This document shows, piece by piece, positions 35,997 to 44,205 of a DNA stretch of 64,000 nt. How positions within the stretch are numbered: the stretch's first letter is position 1; every line of letters starts with the position of its first letter. Source of the stretch: Caldilineaceae bacterium. Lineage in GTDB: Bacteria > Chloroflexota > Anaerolineae > Caldilineales > Caldilineaceae. The notes beneath the pieces are model-generated. The model was not told the origin of the DNA, searched no databases, and saw only the letters and a list, made by a program, of their open reading frames with translations. The position numbers and the translations under genes were made by a program. Location of the stretch: assembly GCA_019637645.1 (NCBI GenBank), contig JAHBVH010000011.1:62001-126000 (forward strand), given 5' to 3'.

Positions 35997-36081
35997 ACTG
36001 CCCCAACCTTCTACCGATGTGTAGAAGCAGTCAATAATCATCTGATCCAGACAATTCACAAGCGATACCTTGAGGAGGCAC

Positions 36082-36636
36082 ATGAATATCTCTACGCGAA
36101 AAATTGTGGTAGCAGGCATGATGATCGCAGTCTCGGCCATTTTGGGCATTACCGGGCTTGGGTACTTTCCCGTACCCAACCTGACCAATGATGCCACCAT
36201 TATGCATGTTCCCGTCATTATTGGCGCTGTGCTCGAAGGCCCCGTCGTCGGTCTGCTCGTCGGTCTCATTTTTGGGCTGAATGCCTATACGCGCTATCTG
36301 GGGCTCCCCTTCTTTGTGGACCAACCCGCTTGGGTGCCGATTGTGATCCTCTTCCTGCCCCGCCTCTTTATTGGGCTCGTTGCTGGGTGGGTCTATCTGG
36401 CGCTCCGCCGTGGGAATCAGATCGTGGCGCTGACCGCGGCCAGTGTCCTCGGCACGTTAACCAACACCGTCATGGTGTTGGGCATTGCCATTGGCTTGGG
36501 CTTGCTGCCCGTAGCCGCGATTGCCGCCACTATTCCCCAGGCTATTTTTGAAATGATCGTGGCCGCGGTCATTACCATTGCCGTTGTGGCCGCGTGGAAA
36601 CAGATCGAAACAGGGCGGGGTGGCTCCTCGATCTGA
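36082..36636 (+). CDS. ECF transporter substrate-binding S component
   Basis: 184 residues. Start 36082 has GAGGAGG five bases upstream; the TTG twelve bases earlier overlaps it. Six hydrophobic segments. The signature TNDATIMHVPVIIGAVLEGP, with GLIFGLNAYTRY following, is that of ECF-transporter S components of the PF12822 group, where the loop before the third helix contacts ligand. The first helix has the A-x-x-x-A pattern. The specific vitamin is unknown; it has no BioY, RibU, ThiT, FolT or CbiM signature I can identify. Confidence 0.75.
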   Translation: MNISTRKIVVAGMMIAVSAILGITGLGYFPVPNLTNDATIMHVPVIIGAVLEGPVVGLLVGLIFGLNAYTRYLGLPFFVDQPAWVPIVILFLPRLFIGLVAGWVYLALRRGNQIVALTAASVLGTLTNTVMVLGIAIGLGLLPVAAIAATIPQAIFEMIVAAVITIAVVAAWKQIETGRGGSSI

Positions 36637-36729
36637 CCAGCTTTCGCCTGAGACACACAAGGTGGTCGATTTTCGTAGATTTCAGTTTATCTACGTCCAC
36701 GTTTTCAAAAAGCAGAGAAAGGTAACCGC

Positions 36730-37317
36730 ATGTCAAATGCAACTTCTGAGACACCCATTCCCAGCCAGCAATTGCGCATGGTCTGGCCGAAGAGCAAGCT
36801 CGATCAGCCGCCGAGTGTCCAAGTACCAGCTGGCTATCAACTGCGCACCTATCGCCCTGGCGATGAGCCCTCTTTCTTTCATATTATGAGCTTGGCTGGC
36901 TTCGAACGGTGGGATATGGCCGCCCTACTGCCCTGGTTCCAGAAGATTCTGCCCGCGGGTTGGTTTGTGGTCGAGAACTTGGCGAACCAACAGCTCGTGG
37001 CGACGGCGATGGCCGTGCACAACCCCAGCGCCTATTACCCTTTCGGCGGTGAGTTGGGGTGGGTTGCCGCCCATCCGGATCATAAAGGCCAAGGGCTAGG
37101 CTATGCTGTCTGTGGTGCAGTCACAGGCCGGCTTCTCCGTGGTGGTTATACCAGCATCTATCTCAATACCGATGATCACCGGCTACCGGCGATTAGAACC
37201 TATCTCAAACTCGGTTATCGACCCTTAATCCTCACAGGCGATATGAGTGGACGCTGGGAAAAGCTCTGCCAAAAGCTAGGCTGGCCCTTTACCCCCGAAG
37301 AGTGGAGCGTCTTGTAA
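36730..37317 (+). CDS. GNAT family N-acetyltransferase
   Basis: 195 residues, with AAAGGT before the ATG. The GNAT fold shows the acetyl-CoA loop HPDHKGQGLGYAVCGAV (about 118-134, R/Q-x-x-G-x-G/A) and the C-terminal LNTDDHRLPAIRTYLKLGY, typical of the MshD-like subgroup. It is 94 bases after the ECF S component on the same strand and may be co-transcribed. Substrate unknown. Confidence 0.75.
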   Translation: MSNATSETPIPSQQLRMVWPKSKLDQPPSVQVPAGYQLRTYRPGDEPSFFHIMSLAGFERWDMAALLPWFQKILPAGWFVVENLANQQLVATAMAVHNPSAYYPFGGELGWVAAHPDHKGQGLGYAVCGAVTGRLLRGGYTSIYLNTDDHRLPAIRTYLKLGYRPLILTGDMSGRWEKLCQKLGWPFTPEEWSVL

Positions 37318-37364
37318 CAGAACCTTTCCGCCGCTTATCCTTCTTTTCCTCAGACATTTAGCCA

Positions 37365-37396
37365 AGACCTGACCGGTTTTGCAAACCGGTCAGGTC
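37365..37396. repeat. Intergenic palindromic element, copy G
   Basis: AGACCTGACCGGTTTT and AAACCGGTCAGGTC, 32 bases, arms 14-15. Right outer flank GCCCAAGTGG is partly conserved. It follows the GNAT gene by 47 bases. Confidence 0.75.
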
Positions 37397-37622
37397 GCTT
37401 GTCGCCTGCCCAAGTGGTTAGGTGATAACCTGTTTAGACAGGCAGCTTGTAAACTCTCCTCCTCTCAGATCTATACTTACGCTTTTCCTGTTATCATCGA
37501 TAGCGTAGCGGGTGGTCATCTGGGCAATAACCAGCCCCACCCGACGACAACTCAACAGGACAGGTGAAGCCATTTGTCCTTTATTGTCTGCATACCATAG
37601 GCGTTACGCAGCACCGGGCCTA
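37397..37622. other. Intergenic region between GNAT and pckA genes
   Basis: No gene or promoter I can name. A TAA at 37622 begins an open frame, described with the next entry. Confidence 0.4.
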
Positions 37623-37624
37623 AA

Positions 37625-37814
37625 CCGGTTGCCAACAAAGTAGTTGGCAGGGCATCCAATCAGCCATTGAGCCATTCAAGGCAGAGCTGGGGCCCCTGTG
37701 GAACGCCTTGTTTATTGGTACGCTGTACACCATCGTAGTGGGGTACGTGTATCCAAAGAACCGTAGCGATAGACCCAATTGCGTAGGCAAGGTCGATGAA
37801 TGGGAGGCATTATG
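37625..37814 (+). pseudogene. Open fragment with a membrane-like segment upstream of pckA
   Basis: In frame after the TAA at about 37622 there are about 60 codons with no ATG at the front, reading ...QGIQSAIEPFKAELGPLWN then ALFIGTLYTIVVGYVYPKN and ending at the TGA made by the pckA start region. Hydrophobic LFIGTLYTIVVGY flanked by charged residues looks like a C-terminal membrane anchor. It is probably the eroded tail of a gene or chance; no start codon or ribosome site. Confidence 0.25.
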
Positions 37815-39413
37815 ATTGTCCAAGGTTCAACGCAAAGCCCATATGGCTTAGAAAATCATGGTATCAAAAACATCAATGCGGTCTACTGGAATTTATCCAC
37901 GCCGTTGCTCTATGAAGAAGCCATTCGCCGCCGTGAAGGGCGCTTGGCCCATTTGGGGCCGCTAGTGGTGCGGACGGGCCAATATACAGGGCGGGCCCCC
38001 AAGGATAAATTCATTGTCCAAGACGCGCATAGCCTGGATAAAGTTTGGTGGGGCAGTGTCAATGCGCCCATGGAAGAGCAGAAATTTGAAGCGCTGAAGC
38101 GCCGTCTGCTGGCCTATTGGCAAGGCCGCGATCTCTTTGTGCAGGACTGCTATGTCGGGGCAGATGCCAACTATCGTCTACCCATCCGCGTGATCACAGA
38201 AACCGCTTGGCACAATCTCTTTGCCCGCAACATGTTTATTCAAGAGTCGGCAGCCGAGTTGGCGACCCACGTACCCGAGTTCACCGTATTGCATGCGCCC
38301 AACTTCCATGCCATTCCCGAAGAAGATGGTACGCGCTCAGAGGTCTTTATTGCGGTCAACCTAAGCAAGAAGCTGGTGCTCATCGGTGGGACCCAATATG
38401 CTGGTGAAATTAAGAAATCGATCTTTTCTGTGTTAAACTATTTGCTGCCACAACGACATGTGCTTTCTATGCACTGCTCGGCCAATGTCGGCGCGCAAGG
38501 TGATGTTGCCGTCTTCTTTGGCCTCTCGGGCACTGGCAAGACCACCCTTTCGGCAGATCCAACCCGCACGCTGATTGGTGATGATGAACATGGCTGGAGC
38601 GAGAGTGGGGTCTTTAACTTTGAAGGCGGATGCTATGCCAAAGTGGTTCGGCTTTCGCCCGAAGGCGAACCAGAAATCTACGACACAACTCGACGCTTCG
38701 GCACCCTGTTAGAGAATGTCGGCTTTAACAGCACCACCGGACGGGTCGATCTAGACGACATTAGTCTAACCGAAAATACCCGAGCGGCTTATCCCATTAG
38801 TCATATTCCGAATGCCTCGCGCACCGGCACGGCTGGTCATCCACAGAATATCATTATGCTAACCGCCGATGCCTTTGGGGTGCTGCCACCGATTGCCCGC
38901 CTGACACCGGAACAGGCCATGTATCACTTCTTGTCCGGCTATACGGCCAAGGTCGCTGGCACCGAACGGGGCGTGACGGAACCATCGGCTACCTTTAGTA
39001 CCTGTTTTGGCGCCCCCTTTATGACCCTGCCGCCGACGGTCTATGCCGATCTGTTGGGTGAAAAGATTGCAGAACACAAGGTCAATGTTTGGCTGATCAA
39101 TACGGGGTGGACGGGCGGCCCGCATGGTGTTGGCAGCCGCATGAAACTAAGCCACACACGCGCCATGGTCCACGCCGCGCTAGATGGCACCTTGCTCGAT
39201 GTGCCTATGGAAATCGACCCAATCTTTGGCTTGGCGGTGCCGACAACTTGTCCGAATGTGCCGGACACGGTGCTCAACCCCCGCAATACTTGGGCTGATC
39301 CGGCGGCCTATGATGCGCAGGCCAAGAAGCTAGCCGCCATGTTTGTCAAGAACTTTGAAACCTTTACCGACAAAGTTTCGCCTGCAGTACGCGCGGCCGG
39401 GCCGCAGGCGTAA
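37812..39413 (+). CDS. pckA: ATP-dependent phosphoenolpyruvate carboxykinase
   Basis: 533 residues, typical length, ATG 37812 preceded by [21 protein letters not shown] (about 55-69), substrate motif near 200 ([15 protein letters not shown]), Walker-type kinase-1a motif [16 protein letters not shown] (about 235-250), kinase-2 motif IGDDEHGWS (about 256-264), and GGCYAK near 273. Converts oxaloacetate plus ATP to PEP and CO2, at the entry to gluconeogenesis. A hairpin terminator follows at 39444. It fits growth on organic acids and sugars but has no operon partner. Confidence 0.97.
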   Translation: MIVQGSTQSPYGLENHGIKNINAVYWNLSTPLLYEEAIRRREGRLAHLGPLVVRTGQYTGRAPKDKFIVQDAHSLDKVWWGSVNAPMEEQKFEALKRRLLAYWQGRDLFVQDCYVGADANYRLPIRVITETAWHNLFARNMFIQESAAELATHVPEFTVLHAPNFHAIPEEDGTRSEVFIAVNLSKKLVLIGGTQYAGEIKKSIFSVLNYLLPQRHVLSMHCSANVGAQGDVAVFFGLSGTGKTTLSADPTRTLIGDDEHGWSESGVFNFEGGCYAKVVRLSPEGEPEIYDTTRRFGTLLENVGFNSTTGRVDLDDISLTENTRAAYPISHIPNASRTGTAGHPQNIIMLTADAFGVLPPIARLTPEQAMYHFLSGYTAKVAGTERGVTEPSATFSTCFGAPFMTLPPTVYADLLGEKIAEHKVNVWLINTGWTGGPHGVGSRMKLSHTRAMVHAALDGTLLDVPMEIDPIFGLAVPTTCPNVPDTVLNPRNTWADPAAYDAQAKKLAAMFVKNFETFTDKVSPAVRAAGPQA

Positions 39414-39443
39414 ATCGGGTAGAAGTGTTTTGCTTAAAAATTT

Positions 39444-39471
39444 GGGGACGCGGTAATCCGCGTCCCCTTTT
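39444..39471 (+). terminator. Rho-independent terminator after pckA
   Basis: GGGGACGCGG at 39444-39453 pairs exactly with CCGCGTCCCC at 39458-39467, loop TAAT, followed by TTTT. It starts 30 bases after the stop. Confidence 0.9.
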
Positions 39472-39495
39472 CAGTGTAGACACGGTAGGTGTCCA

Positions 39496-41145
39496 ATGCA
39501 ATCAATCCTGACCTTTCTCAGCGAACAGCCGTTGATTCTGCTCTTTCTGGTCGCGGCCATTGGCTATCTCGTGGGCAATCTGAAAATTCGGGGGAGCAGC
39601 TTTGGCATTGCTGCCGTGCTCTTTGTCGGGCTCCTCTTTGGTGCGCTAGACGAACGGCTGAAATTGCCTGAGATCCTCTACCAGGGTGGCTTGATCATCT
39701 TTGTCTATTGTATTGGTCTGAGTAGTGGCCGCGCTTTTTTCCAATCCTTGCGCAACGGCGGGCTTAAGGCCAACCTCCTTATTATCACCATGTTGACCAT
39801 TGCCGCCTTGCTGGCGGCTGCAATTCAGCGGCTCTTTGCCCTCTCTGCGGCCCAAACCGCGGGACTCTACGCAGGTAGTTTGACCAATACGCCAGCGCTG
39901 GCAGCAGTCCTCGAAATGGTCCAACGGGTCACGCCGGTTCCATTACAAGAGCAACTGCTAGCAGAACCAGTGATTGGTTATTCGATTGCCTATCCCATCG
40001 GGATACTCGGTATGATTCTTGCCATCGCGCTGACACAGCGATGGTGGAAGCCCGATTATGCCGCGGAGGCGCATCAATTACGCCATTTTGGTGCCATCGG
40101 CGAAGAGTTAGTAACCTGTACGGCACAAGTGACAAACCCCATGGTCGTGGGCAAGCGCTTATCCGAGTTATTACAACAACACCCCTGGCGCGTCATTCTG
40201 ACGCGGCACAAGCGCGATGCAGTCGTGACCTTGGCCCAAGGCAACAGCCAACTCCAACTATATGATCGGGTGACGGTTGTTGGGGTGGCCGCCGATGTCA
40301 ATGCCGTCGCGGCCCTCCTAGGCCAATCGATTGCCGAGCAACTTGTGTTAGATCGCTCGGTCATTGACTTTCGGCGCATCTTTGTCTCTAATCCGGCTAT
40401 CTTGGGACGGCGGATCGACCAGTTGGCGTTGCCTAGCAAATTCAACGCCTTGATCACACGCGTGCGGCGGGGTGATATTGAGCTGCTTGCGACGGGTAGC
40501 ACAGTTTTGGAGGCTGGGGATCGGGTGCGGGTGGTTGCGCTCCGGGAACGGATGCATGAAGTCAGCGATTTTTTTGGCGATTCCTACCGGGCCCTCAGCG
40601 AAATTGATATTTTGACTTTTAACGTGGGGATTGTGCTGGGGTTACTGCTCGGTCAATTACCTATTCCCATTCCTGGCAGTGAACCCTTTCGGCTGGGCAT
40701 TGCTGGCGGGCCGCTCATTGTGGCTTTAGGATTGGGCGCCTTAGAGCGCACAGGGCCCCTTGTTTGGAACATTCCCTATAGCGCCAACCTCACGCTACGT
40801 CAATTTGGCATTGTCCTCTTCCTTGCCGTGATCGGCACACGGGCAGGCTACACCTTTGCCCAAACGCTTTTCAGCAGTGGTGGGCTCCTCTTGCTCCTCA
40901 GCGGGGCGTTGATCACTTGTCTAACGGGGCTGTTGACCCTGTGGGTCGGTAGTCGTCTCTTGCAGATTCCCATGAGTATGTTGATTGGCATGATCGCAGG
41001 GCTGCAAACCAATCCCGCGATCCTCAGCTATGCCACCATGCAAACCGGAAACGATCTACCCAATGTCGGCTATGTAACAGTCTACCCCGCGGCCATGTTG
41101 GCGAAGATTCTGCTCGCGCAGCTCCTGTTTTCGCTCTTGGGATAG
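39496..41145 (+). CDS. YidE/YbjL (AspT-type) putative transporter with TrkA-C domains
   Basis: 549 residues, near the family's usual 550-565. Two membrane blocks of about 160 residues flank two soluble RCK-C/TrkA-C domains (about 190-275, VVGKRLSELLQQHPWRVILTR; and 280-360, ILGRRIDQLALPSKFNALIT). Conserved repeats: NTPALAAVLE in the first membrane block and QTNPAILSYATMQTG in the second, where the family has GLxTxTPAL. Known members include aspartate-alanine antiporters; substrate here is unknown. A start-proximal terminator precedes it, so it has its own transcript. Confidence 0.85.
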   Translation: MQSILTFLSEQPLILLFLVAAIGYLVGNLKIRGSSFGIAAVLFVGLLFGALDERLKLPEILYQGGLIIFVYCIGLSSGRAFFQSLRNGGLKANLLIITMLTIAALLAAAIQRLFALSAAQTAGLYAGSLTNTPALAAVLEMVQRVTPVPLQEQLLAEPVIGYSIAYPIGILGMILAIALTQRWWKPDYAAEAHQLRHFGAIGEELVTCTAQVTNPMVVGKRLSELLQQHPWRVILTRHKRDAVVTLAQGNSQLQLYDRVTVVGVAADVNAVAALLGQSIAEQLVLDRSVIDFRRIFVSNPAILGRRIDQLALPSKFNALITRVRRGDIELLATGSTVLEAGDRVRVVALRERMHEVSDFFGDSYRALSEIDILTFNVGIVLGLLLGQLPIPIPGSEPFRLGIAGGPLIVALGLGALERTGPLVWNIPYSANLTLRQFGIVLFLAVIGTRAGYTFAQTLFSSGGLLLLLSGALITCLTGLLTLWVGSRLLQIPMSMLIGMIAGLQTNPAILSYATMQTGNDLPNVGYVTVYPAAMLAKILLAQLLFSLLG

Positions 41146-41198
41146 CACTGGAATAAAGCAGGAGCGCAGAGAAGTTACCCAAAGCCGCTGGATGGCGG

Positions 41199-42206
41199 TC
41201 AGGCGGCGCGAGGATGGACCAAGGCCGATTTTGCCAACACGGGGGGGACAGTCAGCATATGGGGAAATGCTTGCACAAATGCCTCAAAGACGGCTGGATC
41301 AAAGTGCTTACCACTTTGATCCCCTAGCACGGCAAGCGTTTGCTGATGGGACCAAGTCTTTTTATAAGGTCGGGTGGAAACCATAGCGTCATAGACATCA
41401 CAAATGGCAAAGATCCGCGCTAACAGCGGAATCTCATTGCCATGCAAACCATCAGGATAGCCCGAGCCATCCCAACGCTCGTGGTGTGAACGAATAACAT
41501 GGAGGGCTTCCCGTGGAATCCCAGGAATGTGCATGGCCAGCTCATAGCCAGACTCCGCATGGGCTTCCATAATGGTGCGCTCATCGGGACTCAGCCGATG
41601 AGGCTTGAGCAAAACAGCGTCTGGCACACAGAGCTTGCCTAGATCATGCAGGTAGGCACCCTGGCGTAAGGCATCCAACTCCTTTCCCGAAATCCCCATA
41701 ATGCGCCCCACGCGCTCGGCTAGATAAACGACCCGCTGGGTATGACCAGCCGTCTCTAGATCGCGCGCCTCCATGGCTAGGCTCATGACCAACAGACTAT
41801 TTTCTAGATTGCGCCTAGCCCTAATTGCAGTATAATTCTTGAGAATCGTATCCACCCACAAAAGAAACTTTTCGGGACCGTCGATCTTGCTGTGATAGCC
41901 TTGAATGGCTAATGCATGCAATAGTTGGCGTGGTGGCGTTTCGGTATGGCCCGTTTGTAGTAAGATTTGGAGCTCTAGATCAAAAGTACGTACTTGGCGT
42001 ACAACTTCTTCACCACTGAGATCAGGGAGACGATAGTCAAGGATCAGGAGATGAATCTCATGTTGGCGGCAACGCTCGATAGCCGCTTGGCCTGTCGTCG
42101 CCCACAAGACAGAGTAGCCTTCGCTGGTCAATAACTCAACGATTGCCGCGAGGAACTCCTCATTATCATCGACGACCAGTATGGTGAAATCGCTAGGTGT
42201 CCACAT
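41199..42206 (-). CDS. Response regulator with HD-GYP phosphodiesterase domain
   Basis: 335 residues from ATG 42206. Receiver domain 1-120: VVDDNEE (acidic pair) and LILDYRLPDLSG with the phospho-Asp at about 55, TGHTE and K at the end of HSKIDGPE. HD-GYP domain from about 150: GHTQRVVYLAERV, YLHDLGKLCVPD (HD pair), HHERWDGSGYPDGLHGNEIP (GYP motif, all present) and DVYDAM. This layout predicts cyclic-di-GMP hydrolysis controlled by phosphorylation. No kinase is adjacent. Confidence 0.95.
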   Translation of the reverse strand: MWTPSDFTILVVDDNEEFLAAIVELLTSEGYSVLWATTGQAAIERCRQHEIHLLILDYRLPDLSGEEVVRQVRTFDLELQILLQTGHTETPPRQLLHALAIQGYHSKIDGPEKFLLWVDTILKNYTAIRARRNLENSLLVMSLAMEARDLETAGHTQRVVYLAERVGRIMGISGKELDALRQGAYLHDLGKLCVPDAVLLKPHRLSPDERTIMEAHAESGYELAMHIPGIPREALHVIRSHHERWDGSGYPDGLHGNEIPLLARIFAICDVYDAMVSTRPYKKTWSHQQTLAVLGDQSGKHFDPAVFEAFVQAFPHMLTVPPVLAKSALVHPRAA

Positions 42207-42534
42207 AGTCAACCTATTACATCTATTATCAACGTGAGGCAAAACAGCAACCCAAGCCAACCTAACAGCAAGTGATTGCCAGCTTCACCCCCTTGACACC
42301 GAAGGGAGGGAAGGGATATCCATTTTCAGCCATCAAAATTTCTGCGACCGAAGCGCCGAACGCCATCACAATAGAGCAGTAAATAGCGTAGGTTCATCCC
42401 TTATTAACATAGTTTAGCATATACAGATTCTAAAATTAAGCATCTGTCATTATAACGAAATTTTCCATCGTTGGTTTCGTAAGGATAAAAATCTAGGCAA
42501 AAACAGCGATGGTCACCAGCCATGAGAAAGCGAT
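42207..42534. other. AT-rich divergent intergenic region
   Basis: Between the HD-GYP gene and the SDR gene. The stretch 42390-42480 is markedly AT-rich (e.g. TTTAGCATATACAGA, TCATTATAACG) and probably holds the divergent promoters, but I cannot pair -35 and -10 boxes convincingly. Confidence 0.4.
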
Positions 42535-43263
42535 ATGACACATCCACTGACTGACAAAGTGATCCTGATTACGGGGGCAAGCTCTGGCATCGGTGCCGCC
42601 ACAGCACGCGCCTTGGCTCCGCTCGGGTGTAAATTGATCTTGGCGGCGCGTTCCACGACAAAATTGTCCGCCTTAGCCGCCGAACTAGCGCCGAATGCAC
42701 TCGCCGTCCCCACCGATGTTACCGTCGGTCCTGAGGTTGTTCAGCTAGTTGAGAAGGGGATCGCCCACTTTGGGCGCATTGATGTGCTCTTTGCCAATGC
42801 GGGCATCTACATTCCAGGACAAGTGGCCGAGGGCGATCCAGAGGAGTGGGCACAGTTAATGAATGTCAATGTGGACGGAGTTTTTCGCTGTGTCCACGCG
42901 GTGCTGCCCCATATGCTAGCACAAAAGTCCGGCGACATCTTAGTGACTAGCTCCATCTCCGGCTTTATTGACATTCATTGGGAGCCCATCTACAGCGCCT
43001 CAAAACATGCGATTCAAGGCTTTGTCCATACCCTCCGGCGCCAAGTCGCGGCAGAGGGTATTCGGGTGGGAGCCATCGCGCCAGGGCGCACAGCCAATGA
43101 ATTGTGGGGCGTCAACAGCAAAGAGGAGATCGATCGCCGCGTGGCCGAGCACAGTAGCCTACGCTCCGAGGACGTGGCTGACGCGGTCATCTTTATGCTT
43201 TCCCGCCCGCGCCATGTGACGATCCGCGATCTGGTGATGCTACCCCAAAATCAAGATTTATAG
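42535..43263 (+). CDS. Short-chain dehydrogenase/reductase
   Basis: 242 residues. Cofactor motif TGASSGIGAATARAL near 14-28, NAGIYIPG near 89 (standard NAG), catalytic YSASKHAIQGFVHTL near residue 153-167. No clear substrate motif; the sequence resembles classical SDRs of the YdfG/serine dehydrogenase group. The end of the protein (ATIRDLVMLPQNQDL) is near the YdfG C terminus. Preceded by GAGAAAGCGAT before the ATG. Confidence 0.85.
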   Translation: MTHPLTDKVILITGASSGIGAATARALAPLGCKLILAARSTTKLSALAAELAPNALAVPTDVTVGPEVVQLVEKGIAHFGRIDVLFANAGIYIPGQVAEGDPEEWAQLMNVNVDGVFRCVHAVLPHMLAQKSGDILVTSSISGFIDIHWEPIYSASKHAIQGFVHTLRRQVAAEGIRVGAIAPGRTANELWGVNSKEEIDRRVAEHSSLRSEDVADAVIFMLSRPRHVTIRDLVMLPQNQDL

Positions 43264-43281
43264 GCATTACGCGCTTGGACA

Positions 43282-43361
43282 AGACCTGACCGGTTTTTCA
43301 AACCTTGTATCCCGTTGGCGCGGTTGCCCCCACAACTGCCAACGAAAAACCGGTCAGGTCT
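43282..43361. repeat. Palindromic element copy H, interrupted by another repeat
   Basis: Left arm AGACCTGACCGGTTTTT (43282-43298) and right arm AAAAACCGGTCAGGTCT (43345-43361) are exact complements, but the loop is 46 bases instead of about 3. The loop contains the second-type repeat at 43314-43343. Confidence 0.75.
43314..43343. repeat. Second-type 30-bp inverted repeat, copy 2
   Basis: GTTGGC at one end and GCCAAC at the other, 18 bases between. About 23 of 30 positions match the copy at 21649. It is nested inside the loop of copy H. Confidence 0.55.
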
Positions 43362-43398
43362 CTGGACGCGCTACCAAGTGGCTACGAACGCCTAGGCA

Positions 43399-44022
43399 TT
43401 ATTGATCACTTGGTAAATCGGCTGGCGTATCAATATCACGTAGCCAAGCGGCCTGTGCGGGCACAGTCACTAATTCCGCGCGATGACGTTGTAACAAGGG
43501 GCGCGCCCCGACATCCCCCTCGAGCGCCAATAATTCATCCCACAAGCTGCGGGCAAAGATAGCGGGTGCGCCGCGGGGCTGGCCGTCAACCGCGGGCGCG
43601 GCGAGTAGTGCGCCCGCGCGCCAAGCTGTAATGAGTTCTTGTAACAATGCAACCGGCAAAAAGGGCTGATCAGTGGGCAAAAAAAGCGCCGCCCCACACG
43701 ATGCCGACAGCGCTTGCACCGCAGCGCGGACACTACTAGCCTGCCCCGTGGCCCACGCGGCGTTATGGATCAAGCGCAGGCGTGTCCCCGCGCTTTCGAG
43801 TAAGGGCGCTAAGACCACCGTCACTTCTGGCGCGTATGCACCAGTGACGACGATTACAGCTTCAACCGCGCTGGCCAAGGCCACTTGCACGGCACGCTCC
43901 ACCATTGGCATGCCATCCACGCGCTCGATCTGTTTGGAACGGCCCATCCGGCTGCTGCGCCCCGCGGCGAGAACAACCGCCACGACCTGCTCACCTGTTG
44001 CTTGCTCTACCTTTTGTCCCAT
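43399..44022 (-). CDS. MobA/CoxI-type molybdenum cofactor nucleotidyltransferase-like protein
   Basis: 207 residues from ATG 44022. The N-terminal motif VVLAAGRSSRMGRSKQIERVDG is the NTP-transferase signature of MobA/MocA enzymes (G-x-S-x-R-M-G-x-x-K). A Asp-rich FLPTDQPFLP near 105 and DIDTPADL near 195 match the MocA/xdhC-linked branch, which transfers CMP to molybdopterin or activates it. No molybdoenzyme lies in the window, so the partner is elsewhere. Confidence 0.75.
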   Translation of the reverse strand: MGQKVEQATGEQVVAVVLAAGRSSRMGRSKQIERVDGMPMVERAVQVALASAVEAVIVVTGAYAPEVTVVLAPLLESAGTRLRLIHNAAWATGQASSVRAAVQALSASCGAALFLPTDQPFLPVALLQELITAWRAGALLAAPAVDGQPRGAPAIFARSLWDELLALEGDVGARPLLQRHRAELVTVPAQAAWLRDIDTPADLPSDQ

Positions 44023-44205
44023 TGTTGAACACCTACCATCTAGCTCGCTTTGCATTTTCTCGTGATAGTTGTAAGATTATCATGGTCTGGACCTCTCTTC
44101 CAAACCCACAGCTCACCGCCGCGGCTGGGGTGGACGGAAGCGCTGGTCGCAGTGCATTACAGCGCAATCGCCAATCTAGGAACGTAGCCAACAGAGGACT
44201 GATCC

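Noticed and set aside
21682..37396. Intergenic hairpins as ordinary terminators
   Set aside because: Most lack a U-tract, several lie in leaders or between co-oriented genes, and outer flanks are conserved; repeats are a better explanation, although some may also end transcripts.
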